Below are positions 47,338 through 58,140 of a stretch of 64,000 nt of DNA, piece after piece. Source of the DNA: Papaver somniferum (lineage: Eukaryota; Streptophyta; Magnoliopsida; Ranunculales; Papaveraceae); the NCBI RefSeq assembly GCF_003573695.1, contig NC_039359.1, forward strand, positions 88,392,566 through 88,456,565. Direction: 5' to 3'. The notes beneath the pieces were generated by a model. The model was not told where the DNA came from, searched no databases, and saw nothing but the letters and a program-made list of their open reading frames with translations. The position numbers and the translations under genes were made by a program. How positions within the stretch are numbered: the stretch's first letter is position 1; each line of letters begins with the position of its first letter.

Positions 47338-49224
47338 TTGCCATGAAGGATACTCAACCTTGCTGACTGGAGATCCCAAGATCAAGGTTTCGAATGAGAC
47401 AACTAATTTGTGGTGGGTAAAGGTAAACACTATCAGAGAATTTCATTCTCTGTCCCTTCCCTATGGTGTAGACGTGATAGTGTGACTGCATGTGAAGGAT
47501 GACTTTTAAGAAGTCTTAATGGGTTATATAGTTTCAATTTAAGATTGAAGTGGGGTGTAGCAGTAACACTCTTTATGGAAACCCACCTATCTGAATGAGG
47601 AAGTGGGTCGCTTCCTATGAGAATATGAGCTTTGATTCTCTAGAGCATTCTGAGAAACATGATATGTCCAGGGCCAAATTGGACAAAATGGCACGAGCTT
47701 GGCAGCAACCTTGGAGATATCACCCGTGGTTGTTATCGCGAATTACATCAAATGCTAGCAGTTCAAGACATAGTTCACTGACTCTAGCAAGTAATTCCGG
47801 TAATAACTCACTAAGCAAAGGTTCAAGACCTCATGGACACCTCTACCTAAAATGGTATTTCCTGCGCTTTTTATGTGATTTTCGTTTTGATGGTTTTGGT
47901 ATTACTGGAAGTTAGGACCTAAAGGTCACTAAGGGTTCACTAGTTCATGCTTTTTCACTTTGGTGAAAGATACCTATAGTCTCACCATGTGAGAACTAAA
48001 GATGAAAGCTCTCAATACTATTATGATTTGTGCAATCCATAGTATGATCCTGGGGTCAACACACTTTTGTGCGAGGGAGAGGACGTAGAAATGACTAGTA
48101 TGATTTCAACACTTGCACGATCAGTCTGTTTGGATCGTGAGATTGGGATTTTAATTTACCAAGATCTATCTGTGTTTTCATGTTTTATTGAGTTTTCATT
48201 CATGTGGGGATTGTTGGAAAATGATTAATAAAAAATATTTTTTTAAAGTTTTAATAAAAATTATAATTTATTGTTTTCTTTTGTGAATGAAACTTATTAG
48301 TCTCACATTGTGGAGTTTCCAATTTTTAGTAGTTTTAAAAAACTATATAAACCTTTTAGTCCCACATCGGGGAGTTTTTTTTTCTTAAGTTGTATTTGTC
48401 AATTATATAAACAAATTCACTACTTTTGTAAAATCTATGGGAAAGGAGTTGCTCTATATTTAGAGGGACCCCTAAGGGAAAAAACATTTTATATTATTTT
48501 CTCAAGTGTTCGAGATTTTCCTTTATGATTTTTTCGGAGTTGCCAAGCTCAAGTTGAGCATCTACTACATATGCTAGTAGTAGGTGTAGTAGGATATTTT
48601 ATCCTGGAGATATTCGTCCTGTGAGGGCTATAGCATCACTCTTGAGTGTAGCCGGACGCTAATGTCTTAAGGGCAACGTGTTGAACACGTGACTCACTCT
48701 GTTTTTCCAAAGTTTTTCCTTGTTGCTGTTGCAGAAATATGAGGATCTCGTCTGTTCCGTCAAATCGAACACTTCCATTATAAAGGAGCTAAATATCAAT
48801 AACTTTTACTTATTTGATTTTTTCTTGTTTTTGATTATTGCACCCAACAAAGGATTCACAGCCTCCAATGGACATTATAGCGTTTCCCGATCAGTACAAA
48901 CTCATACTCGACGTCCCTGGAAGTATCAACTACCGCTATGATTCTATCAAAGTTCATTTGGAGAATAATCATAAGGAGCTTGTAATTAGTAGAAAACTCG
49001 ACAATTATTGGTCGAAGAGATTTAGAGAAGATGAGACGTATTTGAGGTCCACGATGAAAGATATAGATAAGCTTATGTTGTTTGAGACAAGAGTTGAACT
49101 CCCTTTTGATGCAAATCCTAATGCAGTCAAAGCCGAACATGATTATTATGGTGAATTTATTGTTACTATCAAGAGGTTCCCTCCTAGTGGTGAGTCAAAT
49201 AAACCTAAGATATTTAATATCTAA

Positions 49225-49607
49225 TTTACGAGGGCGAATGGTTATAGATGGTCACGATCAGGAAATTAATTAGGGTTTTAGTTTATATGTCAATTAATTA
49301 GGTATTTAGGGTTTGTTTCTTTATCATAATTAATACATCATAACTATTGTTAATTATGTTTTTTTTCTTTACGCATTTATTTTAATATAATCTCTTCTAA
49401 TAAGCCTTGTGCATCTGTGCATCGTTCAGAATATATCATTCAATCAGTTGTCTTTTTTTTTTCTTTTTTTTTTTTTTTGGAATATGCTGACTAAAATAAT
49501 TCAGAAATTGTTGGAGTATATAGCACGTGTATATAGCACGTGTATTGTACGTGCTATACACTCTTCCAATTTTTTCCTTTTGCATTTTATTCACTCCTCA
49601 AAGTAAT
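49225..49607. other. HSP20 copy C 3' flank with a partial LTR start
   Basis: The first 100 bp resembles the 3' flank of copy A. Near 49507-49560 the sequence TGTTGGAGTATATAGCACGTG, identical to the start of the LTR at 49608, appears and is followed by a duplicated and inverted CACGTG-containing stretch. A long T-run lies at 49452-49478. Confidence 0.55.
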
Positions 49608-51886
49608 TGTTGGAGTATATAGCACGTGTATTGTACGTGCAACACAAGATAAGTTTGATGAGTCAACACAGTTAGTTTGTTATAGCTATAGGTTTACTGA
49701 TTCATTATTCCTATATATATATGAATCACTTATGTACATGTATCTCATCTCAGTATCGACTGAAGATCAATAATATTGTCTCACCCTTTAGAGTTTTATC
49801 AGTGGACGTAGACCTTTGTGCCGAACCACTTTAATCTCTCGTTTCCTCTTAATCTTTTGTTTTAATATGATTTTGATATGTAGTTGTTTATTTATCTTAA
49901 TCTTTGTTAATTAAAGATACTTATCTTAATTTTGATCTACATATCAAAATCTAAGATGGTATCAGAGCAGAAATGCTTTTGATCCAATCGCTTCCGCAAT
50001 CCAGTTTTTTATAACTCCATTCTTGTTCTATTTTAAATGACCATTCAGTTATTCATGGCTGTATCGGTATCAATAGAACAAATATTGTGAATTGAAATAT
50101 TGCATCAGGTGTTTCACAGTGTTTTCATATCCCTTTTTTTTTGAGACCCAATTAAGGTGAGTCATTTTCTTTAATCAATCAGAAAGTTCATTTCTTTTAT
50201 CCTTTTCAAATGAACTTATTAATATTACAATCTTTTGAAAATACAAATCGACTATTCTCTTATCGTGGTCCATTTTCATGATCACTTTGAACCATTTGGT
50301 TCTTCAAATGGATTAAGTCTTTTTTTTCTTCAGCAAAGACCTGTATCTCTGTGGACAGTTACGGACACGTATTATGTTCTAGCTGTTTCATAGAAGAAAG
50401 CAGTATTTTCGTTCTTTTTCTTGCCATTTTTCACGGAAGATCCACGAAGAATCTTCATTCAACTATTTATCTCCTTTGGTTGATGGTTTTAGAAACTGAG
50501 AGATATATCGTTGCTTCTCATATTCAAGTTCTTCCAAAACAAAATTAAAATCTTACCATATAAAAGATGATGGTATGATTTTCTTTCGGTGTCTCAATTG
50601 TTAAGCCCCTTAGACATTCAGTGCATCAAATCTGTCAATCTGACTCTCTGAAATTTCAGTCTATGGAGTTGCAGCCACAAAAGATTGGTTTCTTAGGCTT
50701 AAGTTTGCCTAACAGACCATTCTTTTTTCACTCACATCACCGAAATGATGATGTTAATTTTCTACAACACCCACCTTCCTTTTGGGTTTTGTTTGGTGTT
50801 GTTGTTAATTTTTTATACAATAAATGGTCAGTAACTATCTACAAGAACCATATATAAATCTTGTCTTCTGTACCGTCTATCGGTTCAGCATTAATCAATT
50901 CAAAATTTCAAGCAAGTTTCTTACTACTCCAGAAAACATCAAGTACGGTCGATTCCTTTCATAGCATATGATCGTGTTTTCATTGTCCAGTCTATTGGTT
51001 TTCATGGACTATAGTCTATAATTTCAGTTTTAGTTCCACTTTTATGTCTAAAATCATAATTAAAATTAGCTCATCACCAAACTAATTTTAGATGTCTCTT
51101 CATGTATAAATAAATTTAAAGCATGGAAATTCGATCATCGTGAACTCATCTTCAACAGAGTTTATATGTCTCTTCATGCATAAATAAATTTAAAGCATGG
51201 AAAATACTCAAACTACTTTTCTTACATTTGTGCCATGTTCATGCGGCACTTTCACTTAATCCTGGTAAACATGAAACAAACTTCCTTGTTTCCCTCCAAT
51301 TTTTTCTCGGAGTTGTTGACTCTAAGTTATCATTTTTCTCTTCCCAAGTCTTTACTCCATAAATATCTCTGGAATATTAGTTTGAGTCCCCCTCAATGCT
51401 AGTAAAAAAAAAATAATCATTCATCAAGTTGAAGAGTGATCGAAGATCAAGTGCAGCAGGGATAATCAAAGTTGAAGCTACAAAGTTTAGGTCATGAATC
51501 AAGAGATTTTTCAAGTTGTACACTACAATTTTCTCCGTGTACAACTTGAGGGGGGGTGTTGGAGTATATAGCACGTGTATTATACGTGCAACACAAGATA
51601 AGCTCGATGAGTCAACACAGTTAGTTTGCTATAGCTGTAGGTTTACTGATTCATTATTCCTATATATATGAATCACTTATGTACATGTACCTCATCTCAG
51701 TATCAATTGAAAATCAATGATATTGTCTCACCCTTTAGGGTTTTATCAGTGGACGTAGGCCTTTGTAGTTGTTTCCTATTAATCTTTTGTTTCATTATAA
51801 TTTTGATATGTAGTTGTTTATTTATCTTAATCGTTGTCAATCAAAGATATTGATCTTAGTTTTGATCTACATATCAAAACCTAAGA
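49608..51886 (+). mobile_element. Non-autonomous LTR retrotransposon, 2.28 kb, TSD GTAAT
   Basis: The LTRs are 49608-49956 and 51557-51886, both TGTTGGAGTATATAG to ATATCAAAA(T/C)CTAAGA. The 5-bp duplication GTAAT is at 49603-49607 and 51887-51891. The 5' LTR is followed directly by the primer binding site TGGTATCAGAGC, and the 3' LTR is preceded by a TTGAGGGGGGG purine tract. The 1.6-kb interior has only short open frames and no retroelement domain. The LTR ends in GA and not the usual CA. CACGTG lies about 17 bp from each LTR start. Confidence 0.9.
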
Positions 51887-52012
51887 GTAATTGAAGTAGA
51901 AATAGATACAAGATGGAGGGTCATGGGTAGACCGTAGACCAAGCTCCAGTTACATATTCGCTCTGATGATCTAAAAAATTAACAGATCTAGAGATTGCTG
52001 TGATTAATACTA

Positions 52013-52323
52013 CTCCCTCCGTTCTTTTTTAATAGGCCGGTTTTGTTTTTAGCGAAATTTAAGGAAATTAAGAGAACTAATCATTGAAAGTGGTCCTCAT
52101 GACACTTGTCAATAAAAGAAGTGAAGTGAAATGGTCCCCGTTACACTTGTTAGCAAAAGAAGTAAAGTAAAGTGGTCCACATGACACTCGTCACCAAAAG
52201 AAATTAAGAAAAAAGTGGTCCCAAAAAATTAAAATAACATTTGACTTTCTCAATTAAAAAACTGGCCTATTTTTTTGGAACTTTTATTTATAAAAAGTGG
52301 CTTATTAAAAAAAACGGAGGGAG
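52013..52323. mobile_element. Stowaway-type MITE (311 bp), TSD TA
   Basis: The termini CTCCCTCCGTTCTTTTTTAA and the complement ending AAAACGGAGGGAG are flanked by TA at 52011-52012 and 52324-52325. The interior has tandem GTGGTCCnCATGACACTTGTCA-like blocks at about 52090-52195. Confidence 0.9.
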
Positions 52324-52325
52324 TA

Positions 52326-53137
52326 TATCTCTGTGAAAGTTATGCCTCCTATCCCTGATATTTGGAAAGGTTGCTCTCAGTCTTCCTGGAATAGTATTAT
52401 ATCACCATTGTACAACAGTCTAAGTACCTTCCTCGATAATCAAATGCAAACTTAGCGACGGATCAAATAATTATTAGGTCATTTCACCTTCCGTCTTTAT
52501 GAGAGAACCAATAATCAAGCTCCTTGCCAAGTCGATCTTTTCAAATTTTAATGCCTCGAAAGAATTCTACCAACGACACTCGATTGTTGGAACTGAGAAA
52601 GAACTTGCACAAGGGAATCTCCCCCGTGAGTTGCGAATCTTCATGTAGGATTTCGTTATTTGAAGAGCATTAAGGCACAATACATTAAATATTAAAAAAC
52701 ACCAATATTGCCATGAGATAACAAAAAGAAACTTGGCATACAAATGTTGCCGGATAATATCGTATGAGAATGAGAATCCAACGGCAGGACCACCATTTTT
52801 CTCTAGCATTTTTTATTTTTTTGGTTTCTTGTGGATTAAGTTAGGTCCTCCAAATTTGTTCTTATTTTACTTGGCATAATTTTTTGGGTTTGTTCATTTT
52901 TACTTAGCATAAAATTTTATGTTTCGAGTGGATTAAGTTAAGTCCTCTGGATTTGTTCAAAGAAAATAAGGAAAATCCATGTTTATCAAGTGACGAAAAG
53001 GCAATAATATAGATTTTTTATCAAGAAATGGTTAATATTCTTGCTTATCAAGAAATATAGTACGGATATCAATATAAGCATGCTTTTATTGTTTTTTACT
53101 CACAGAAAAATCAGGTAAATCATTAGTCAAAAAAACC
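52326..53137. other. Intergenic region upstream of HSP20-like copy D
   Basis: No gene seen. Close to copy D it contains CATGTTTATCAAG (52978-52990) and CTTGCTTATCAAG (53041-53053), variants of the palindrome upstream of the other HSP20 copies. Confidence 0.5.
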
Positions 53138-54117
53138 ATGGGTGCCAATGAATGTGCAGCAGCACCAACCAAAAAATCTGAAGCGGTTGAATCCAAAGCA
53201 GCAACAGCAACAGGAAACTTAGATTCCAAACAGAAGGCAACACTATGTTTATCCATTGTCAACTTGGAAAAAATGTCAAGATGATTTTCCGTCTGATGGC
53301 ACTTCTAATACTGTCGCAGCAACTCCTCCGACTCTTAACAGAAAAATGGTGTATACAGATAATCCCCCAACAAATTTCAAAGAATACACAAATAAGTATG
53401 AATACAAAGTAAGCATGCCGGGGTTCAGGTATGTTCAAGCAAAGTGGGATCAAAATAATGAGCTTGTGGTAACGGGAACGCGTTCTACGAACAGTGAAGT
53501 CGATGGGAAATATTTGGTGATGGATAGTAGGAGAGTATGGGGATAGATTTTTGCAAGCAAGGGCGGTCAATCCCTTGTTGGCAGGTCAGATAGCCCCCCA
53601 AAAATGAAAACGACTGGTGGGATACCGTTGATGGCCGAGTCAGATCAGCAGCTCGATGGATTTAGCCTGGGCGGCTGTTCCGGACTGGACAGCACCGGTA
53701 GGGCGGGATGTACTTGGCAGGGGTGTCACCGAGGAAGCGGATTAATGCGGAGATTGAAAACGAGACGGAAAGTCGAACTGTCGGCATCGAGAAGGGTCGA
53801 GCGAAGAGTGTTCACTTGATAACAAGGGCGCTGAGGCGGTCTGGCCACGCCGGCGGGACATCAAATATCTACAGCACTCATGGCCTAAATGGTGCGGATT
53901 AGCTCTCCCAAAACCACCCAACCCGAATAAAGGGAAACAAAGGGTCATTTTCCCCGGGGATAGTAGGAGAGTTGGGGAAGTTAATGCTAGATATCGAGTA
54001 CCCTTCGACGCTAACCGGGACGAAGTCAAAACTTCGAAATCCAGGGGATTGGTTATCATTAGTATCGGAAGACTAGTTCCGCCGGGAGATCAACCCAAGG
54101 AAATCAAATCTACTTAA
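53138..54117 (+). pseudogene. HSP20-like protein, copy D, frameshifted and split by an insertion
   Basis: Starts MGANECAAAPTKKSEAVES at 53138 and continues LDSKQKATLC. One extra T near 53248 (compared with copy B) then shifts the frame to a stop. The domain continues in the next frame: STWKKCQDDF, NKYEYKVSMPGFRYVQAKW, NNELVVTGTRS, VDGKYLVMDSRR. At 53537 a 436-bp insertion begins. The rest of the domain follows it (DSRRVGEVNARYRVPFDAN, RGLVIISIGRL, QPKEIKST) and ends with TAA at 54115-54117. It is the same type as copy B. Three fragments in different contexts make a working product unlikely. Confidence 0.82.
53537..53972. other. 436-bp GC-richer insertion flanked by a 15-bp direct repeat
   Basis: The block splits HSP20 copy D. 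GGATAGTAGGAGAGT occurs at 53522-53536 and again at 53958-53972, so one copy was duplicated on insertion. The inserted DNA is visibly richer in G and C than its surroundings, has no terminal inverted repeats, and has no LTR or poly-A end. Open frames cross it on both strands. The composition suggests a piece of organelle DNA, perhaps mitochondrial, but I cannot identify the source. Confidence 0.6.
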
Positions 54118-54396
54118 AGGAGTATTAGGTTAAGTAAGAGTTAAAGATATTTTAATTTTTATTAGGTTAAGTAAGATTAAATTAATGGAAACAAAATGAG
54201 GATGTGATTGATTATGATAATAATGATAATAGATTCTTAAATTGATTTTGGTCCGTGACCCCGTGATGACCTCTTTTGTAAGGGTGCATTTTTCTTTTCT
54301 TTTTTAATCAAAATATCATAGCATCCAATTCAGAAATCATATCATCCAAAATATAGAATATCCTCCCTAGTTTGGATCATATAGGCACATTATTTG
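54118..54396. other. Intergenic, no gene seen
   Basis: AT-rich flank of copy D with a TTAGGTTAAGTAAG duplication near 54127 and 54161. Nothing else recognised. Confidence 0.35.
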
Positions 54397-55644
54397 CCAG
54401 GCTGAACTGGGGGTCCTGAAAAAATAATTGGAGACCCTAACTATAGGACAAAAAAAGGTCATGAAATAGTAATTGGGAGTTATCCCTTATCGCACTTTTT
54501 TAAAATGGCTAAACTACTCCCAAATCATTAATATTAATTAATTAGTTTTTAATTAGTTTAATTAGATTAAAATCAGATTTCAGGGTTATTGAGTTTTGAT
54601 AAAAGAAAAATTGTGTTTTTATGTTGTGGAGAGGAAGAAATTGAGTTTTTGGGGGAAAATTTAGGGTTATTTGAAATGAGTGATTCCAGTGGAGGAATCC
54701 TATTGCTCAAAATGAAGGAACCAATCCTCAAAATGAAAAACCCGAAGCTCAAAACAATCAGGTAAACTTCCTATACTCTTCAAATTGTATGAATGATGCT
54801 CCAAGTGGTCGATTCATATACACTATGCAACTACTCAGAGTGAGGGTAATAAATGAACGACTCTAAGAAGTCGTCAATTACTTGACACAACCTTTGACGA
54901 CTCAAACCTGCAACTTTTGCAGGTTACGAAAAACGTCAACCAAGTGTGATATAATTGACGACTCCAGCTAGTTAGGTCACACAGAGTCGTTAACTTAATA
55001 TGTTTAGAACCCAGCGACCCTATCACTATTTGGGACAGAGAGGTGGTTCTGCATAAGACAGAGTCGTTCGTATTTAAAAAGGGTCGTCGAGAAGAATCGT
55101 TAAAGATTTAGAAATTCCTGAAAGACACTATTCTAGGGCAGAAAACCAGGTTTAGGGTCGTTATCTACTACACCCTAGTGGTTAACGATTTTTCATCAAT
55201 TCAATATGCATATCAAAAATCGTTAAGCAATAAAAAACCGTGGTTAACGACCCTGGAACTGTAACTGCAATTTGGCAGTTGAAAACTTAATTTTTCGATC
55301 AACAAATCAAATTAAACACAAACCCAACTTAGATTAGGGGGTTTTAGTTCACTTACGACGATGAATCGGTGAGAATTTTTTTTCTTCCAGAAGTCGTTAA
55401 TGGAATGGGAGACAGTGGGAGGGAGGGAGGGAGCGGAGGAGAAGAAGAATTGGAGGAGAAGAAGTTTTGATTGAAATGAAGATTGGGGGCCGAGGTTAGT
55501 GGTTAATGAGATTTTTAGGGTAGTTATTAGAGAAGGCTAAATTGATATTTTCACCTATATTTTGGAAGCCCTCTATCTTTTATGGGGTGGGTATAAATTG
55601 GATGAGGCCCCTAATTATTTTCCATGGCCCCCAATTCAGCCTTG
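54397..55644. mobile_element. hAT-like non-autonomous element (1.25 kb), TSD ATTATTTG
   Basis: The ends CCAGGCTGAACTGGGGGTCC and, inverted, CAAGGCTGAATTGGGGGCC form terminal inverted repeats. The 8-bp duplication ATTATTTG is at 54389-54396 and 55645-55652. The interior has many GTCGTTAACG/ACGACTC motifs in both orientations (54840-55260) and no transposase. Confidence 0.85.
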
Positions 55645-55652
55645 ATTATTTG

Positions 55653-56373
55653 GGGTCTACGACTACAAGACAAACAAATATATTTTGAAGTTAACTTGAT
55701 AACCCCTTATCCAATTATTTTTCACAAAATTGGTTAAAAAGACTAAAATCAACGATTCCCGGGTGAAAAGGACATTTAGATTTTGATACTGTTTAAATGA
55801 CAAAAATGTAAAAATAGCCAGGATGTAAACAGTTTCATCCTACCTATTTTTAAATACTTTTTCTTATTTTTAATTTACATCAGGATGCATCCAGTTTCAT
55901 CCTTGCTATTTTTTAAGTTTAAGTCAGTATGAATCCAGTTTCATCCTTGCTATTTTTTTGGTGTCCATTTCACCCATAATAATTTTTACTCGTCCATTTG
56001 AACCATGTTTTAAAAATATTTGGACAAATGACCCATTTTCCGATTATTTTTTACTTCATGGCAAAATTACCATCAATTCATCATCAAAACTTGAAAAAAA
56101 ATTGACTCATAATCGGTTGATGTTAGTGCAATAGTAAATCGATTCTGGACATAGTTTTTCAATTGACGAAGTCAACCCAGAACTCGGTTTTTATAGAGGT
56201 TCTACTACATCGAACTCATCACCACCAGGTTGGTTGTTAGTAAATTCATCTAGTTGTTCAATCTGTGTTTGAATCCTGTCAAATTCAATTTGCCACATAT
56301 GTTTTTGTTGGGGGTTCATAATTGAAGTGTCAGCTTGAAGAATGTTATGCTTGTCATAGTCAAACCCAAATTT
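55653..56373. other. Intergenic with a short CCAGTTTCATCCT repeat
   Basis: Near 55820-55950, three copies of a block with GGATG...CAGTTTCATCCT(T/A)(G/C)CTATTTTT lie in tandem with a spacing of about 55-65 bp. The remainder up to 56373 may be the 3' part of the Harbinger-derived gene on the minus strand. Confidence 0.45.
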
Positions 56374-57084
56374 TTATTGAGAAAGGCGACTTTTCTTACT
56401 CTCCCTGTTTTGAAATTTCCCATCAATTGCTCTTTGCTTATCGACGTTCTTCTGATGTTCCATAAACTCTGCCATGTTAAATGCATTGGAACTTCTTCCT
56501 TCTTGAGCTAATTTTCTAGCCAATCTTGCATTGTTCCTCCCTGGAAGTTTTCTCTTACCATCATCATTATTGAGAACTAATTTCACATTTGGGTTTCTTG
56601 GGGTATCTGGTGAAGCTGATAACAATTCTGGATTATATTTGTTCAACACCTTCAAAATATGATAACAACTTTCGAAAGCGAAGTGTTTTCTATGTTTTCG
56701 CTTCCAATCTGCACGAACCTGTCTTTCAACATCATCATCCACAAGACCACTCTCCCGGCCTCTTTTGACTTGCATTATCAATCCAACATAAGCGGCTACT
56801 TCCCTGTTGATTGTAATGCATTCTGCCAACCCTTTTGCATCACGAAAATTGATGTTCATGGTTTGTGCTTCATATTTATGAAATATGTTTTCCCACATGG
56901 TGTTGCCATGTTGTTGTGCACCATCGATACAATCTTGGGTAAAAAAAACATAATTACGACAAATGCATTCATCTTCTGTGAGGTTGTATTTTGCACATTG
57001 GACTTTGGTTCTTTGTACCTTCGCCTTGACTTTGAGATTGTGAATCCATATGAAACGAAATTAAGAATTGTAAAGAAGGTGTGA
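56374..57084 (-). pseudogene. Harbinger ORF1-like (MYB/NAM-associated) gene remnant
   Basis: The minus-strand frame 56374-56898 reads MWENIFHKYEAQTMNINFRD, a basic RADWKRKHRKHFAFESCYHILKVL block and PGRNNARLARKLAQE. This is the layout of the plant PIF/Harbinger ORF1 protein (trihelix-like N-terminus, NAM-associated C-terminus). Upstream, in another frame, DECICRNYVFFTQDCIDGAQ continues the N-terminus to about 57080, so a frameshift separates the parts. A TATAAATA box lies at about 57177-57184 on the minus strand. No DDE transposase gene accompanies it. In PIF elements this protein helps move the transposase to DNA. Confidence 0.6.
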
Positions 57085-57682
57085 TTATTTTAGATTTGAA
57101 GAGGATTGAGAAATTGAGAAATTCTAGAGGTATTTAGAAATTCTGGTGTGAGTTGAAATGAGTTTAAAATTAGGTATTTATAGAGGGGGGAAATTGTAGC
57201 CGTTGGATGAGGAACTGATGAGCGATGATCAGACCAGCGAGCGACATCTTGACTAGCGCTAGCGCTGGAATGTCCAACGAGCCATTTTTTAACCATCTAG
57301 ACAATCTATCGCTCGCTGGAAAATTTATTGTGTATGCCCATATATTATATTTAACATATAGGCATATATATTTGGCACTTTGGCATATCCATAGTCGGTG
57401 CATATATGGAAAATCAGATATTTGACATGTACATAGGAATAGGCCTTAAGCCGGTTCCTATGGGTGCGGCAAATCAATAGATTTGCCACTTTTGCACCCA
57501 CTATGGAGCTGACAAACAAGCAAACTGGCTTGGCTAAGTGGAAACTTTGCTACTTAGCCAGGCCATGTCAAGTTTCAACCGAGCGTTCGGCGTAAAAAAA
57601 ATGGTAGGTCTAGTTTCCACCGCCAGCGGTCTAGACTCGACCGCTTTGTATCATCTCATCTAACAATCATCATTTCATCATC

Positions 57683-57690
57683 CTATAAAT
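57683..57690 (+). promoter_or_regulatory. TATA box of the plus-strand Harbinger ORF1 remnant
   Basis: TATAAATA is followed by ACAATATCAAATTTCATTTA and ACTCACACCA. The same leader pattern (TATAAATACC...AACTCACACCA) precedes the minus-strand copy at 57184, so the two remnants share promoter ancestry. Confidence 0.6.
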
Positions 57691-57789
57691 ACAATATCAA
57701 ATTTCATTTAAACTCACACCATTTTTTCAATCTCCATTCTTTCACTCCGCAAATCCTACGTGTCAGTTCGAGTTCGAGCTTGCAAATTT

Positions 57790-58140
57790 AGTATAGTTGA
57801 AGATGAATCCATTTGCAGGCATTGTGTTTTTGTTATACAAGATATGGTCAATGATGGACAACATCAATAACAAGAGTTTGTATGGAGTCGCATATTTCAG
57901 AGATTTCAAGAAGAAAAATTGAACCTCAATAATCGTAATGCAAATGGATTGTGTCATCGCTTCGAAATAATCAGCAAGGATATGAAGTTGTTTGTTGCTG
58001 CACTTACTGAAGGCTATCAAAACCGACAAAATGGATAAAACGCATTTGATGTGGAGCAAATATGTCGGCTCGAATGTCGCAACAGAGTGGGAAAAGATTT
58101 TTAATTCAATGGTTGTTATCTTATCTTGAGGGTGTTGCCC
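57790..58140 (+). pseudogene. Harbinger ORF1-like gene remnant, second copy
   Basis: Frames on the plus strand read DEDESICRHCVFVIQDMVND, WSRIFQRFQEEKLNLNNRNA, NGLCHRFEIISKDMKLFVAA, and later FNGCYLILRVLPKYDEFRL. The order parallels the minus-strand copy at 56374-57084 (ECICRNYVFFTQD, MWENIFHKYE, ESCYHILKVLNKY). Several stops (for example near 57869 and 58036) and frame changes make it a pseudogene. The acidic and basic C-terminal tail is absent. Confidence 0.55.

Larger units (their letters stand above)
43212..48849 (+). mobile_element. Ty1/copia LTR retrotransposon inside HSP20-like copy C
   Basis: The 5' LTR is 43212-43840 and the 3' LTR is 48212-48849, both running TGTTGGAAAATG to GCACCCAACA. 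The target duplication is AAGAA (43207-43211) / AAGGA (48850-48854); copy A keeps GAAGGATTC here, so the left copy has mutated. A purine run TGTGGGGA lies just before the 3' LTR. The 5' LTR is followed by ATCTTAAGACATT and not the usual TGGTATCAGAGC site. The interior carries degraded gag, integrase, reverse transcriptase and RNase H in copia order, with many stops. Confidence 0.92.
43048..49224 (+). pseudogene. HSP20-like protein, copy C, split by a copia retrotransposon
   Basis: The N-terminal part, 43048-43211, reads MEGDTLLFSCFHIKKKMEGDSDLKTFCNLAASWKECRDV. The start ATG is duplicated in frame: a 48-bp direct repeat places ATG at 43048 and 43096. After VEK, a 5.6-kb copia element (43212-48849) intervenes. 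The alpha-crystallin part resumes at about 48850 with DSQPPMDIIAFPDQYKLILDVP and ends GEFIVTIKRFPPSG...KIFNI (stop by 49224). If the element is ignored, the frame joins at the 5-bp duplication (AAGAA/AAGGA) with no other stop. So the gene was probably intact until the insertion. It is the same type as copy A. Confidence 0.85.

Noticed and set aside
53604..54059. Open frames on both strands across the GC-richer insert as genes
   Set aside because: Open frames are expected by chance in GC-richer DNA, and the insert simply interrupts an HSP20 domain.
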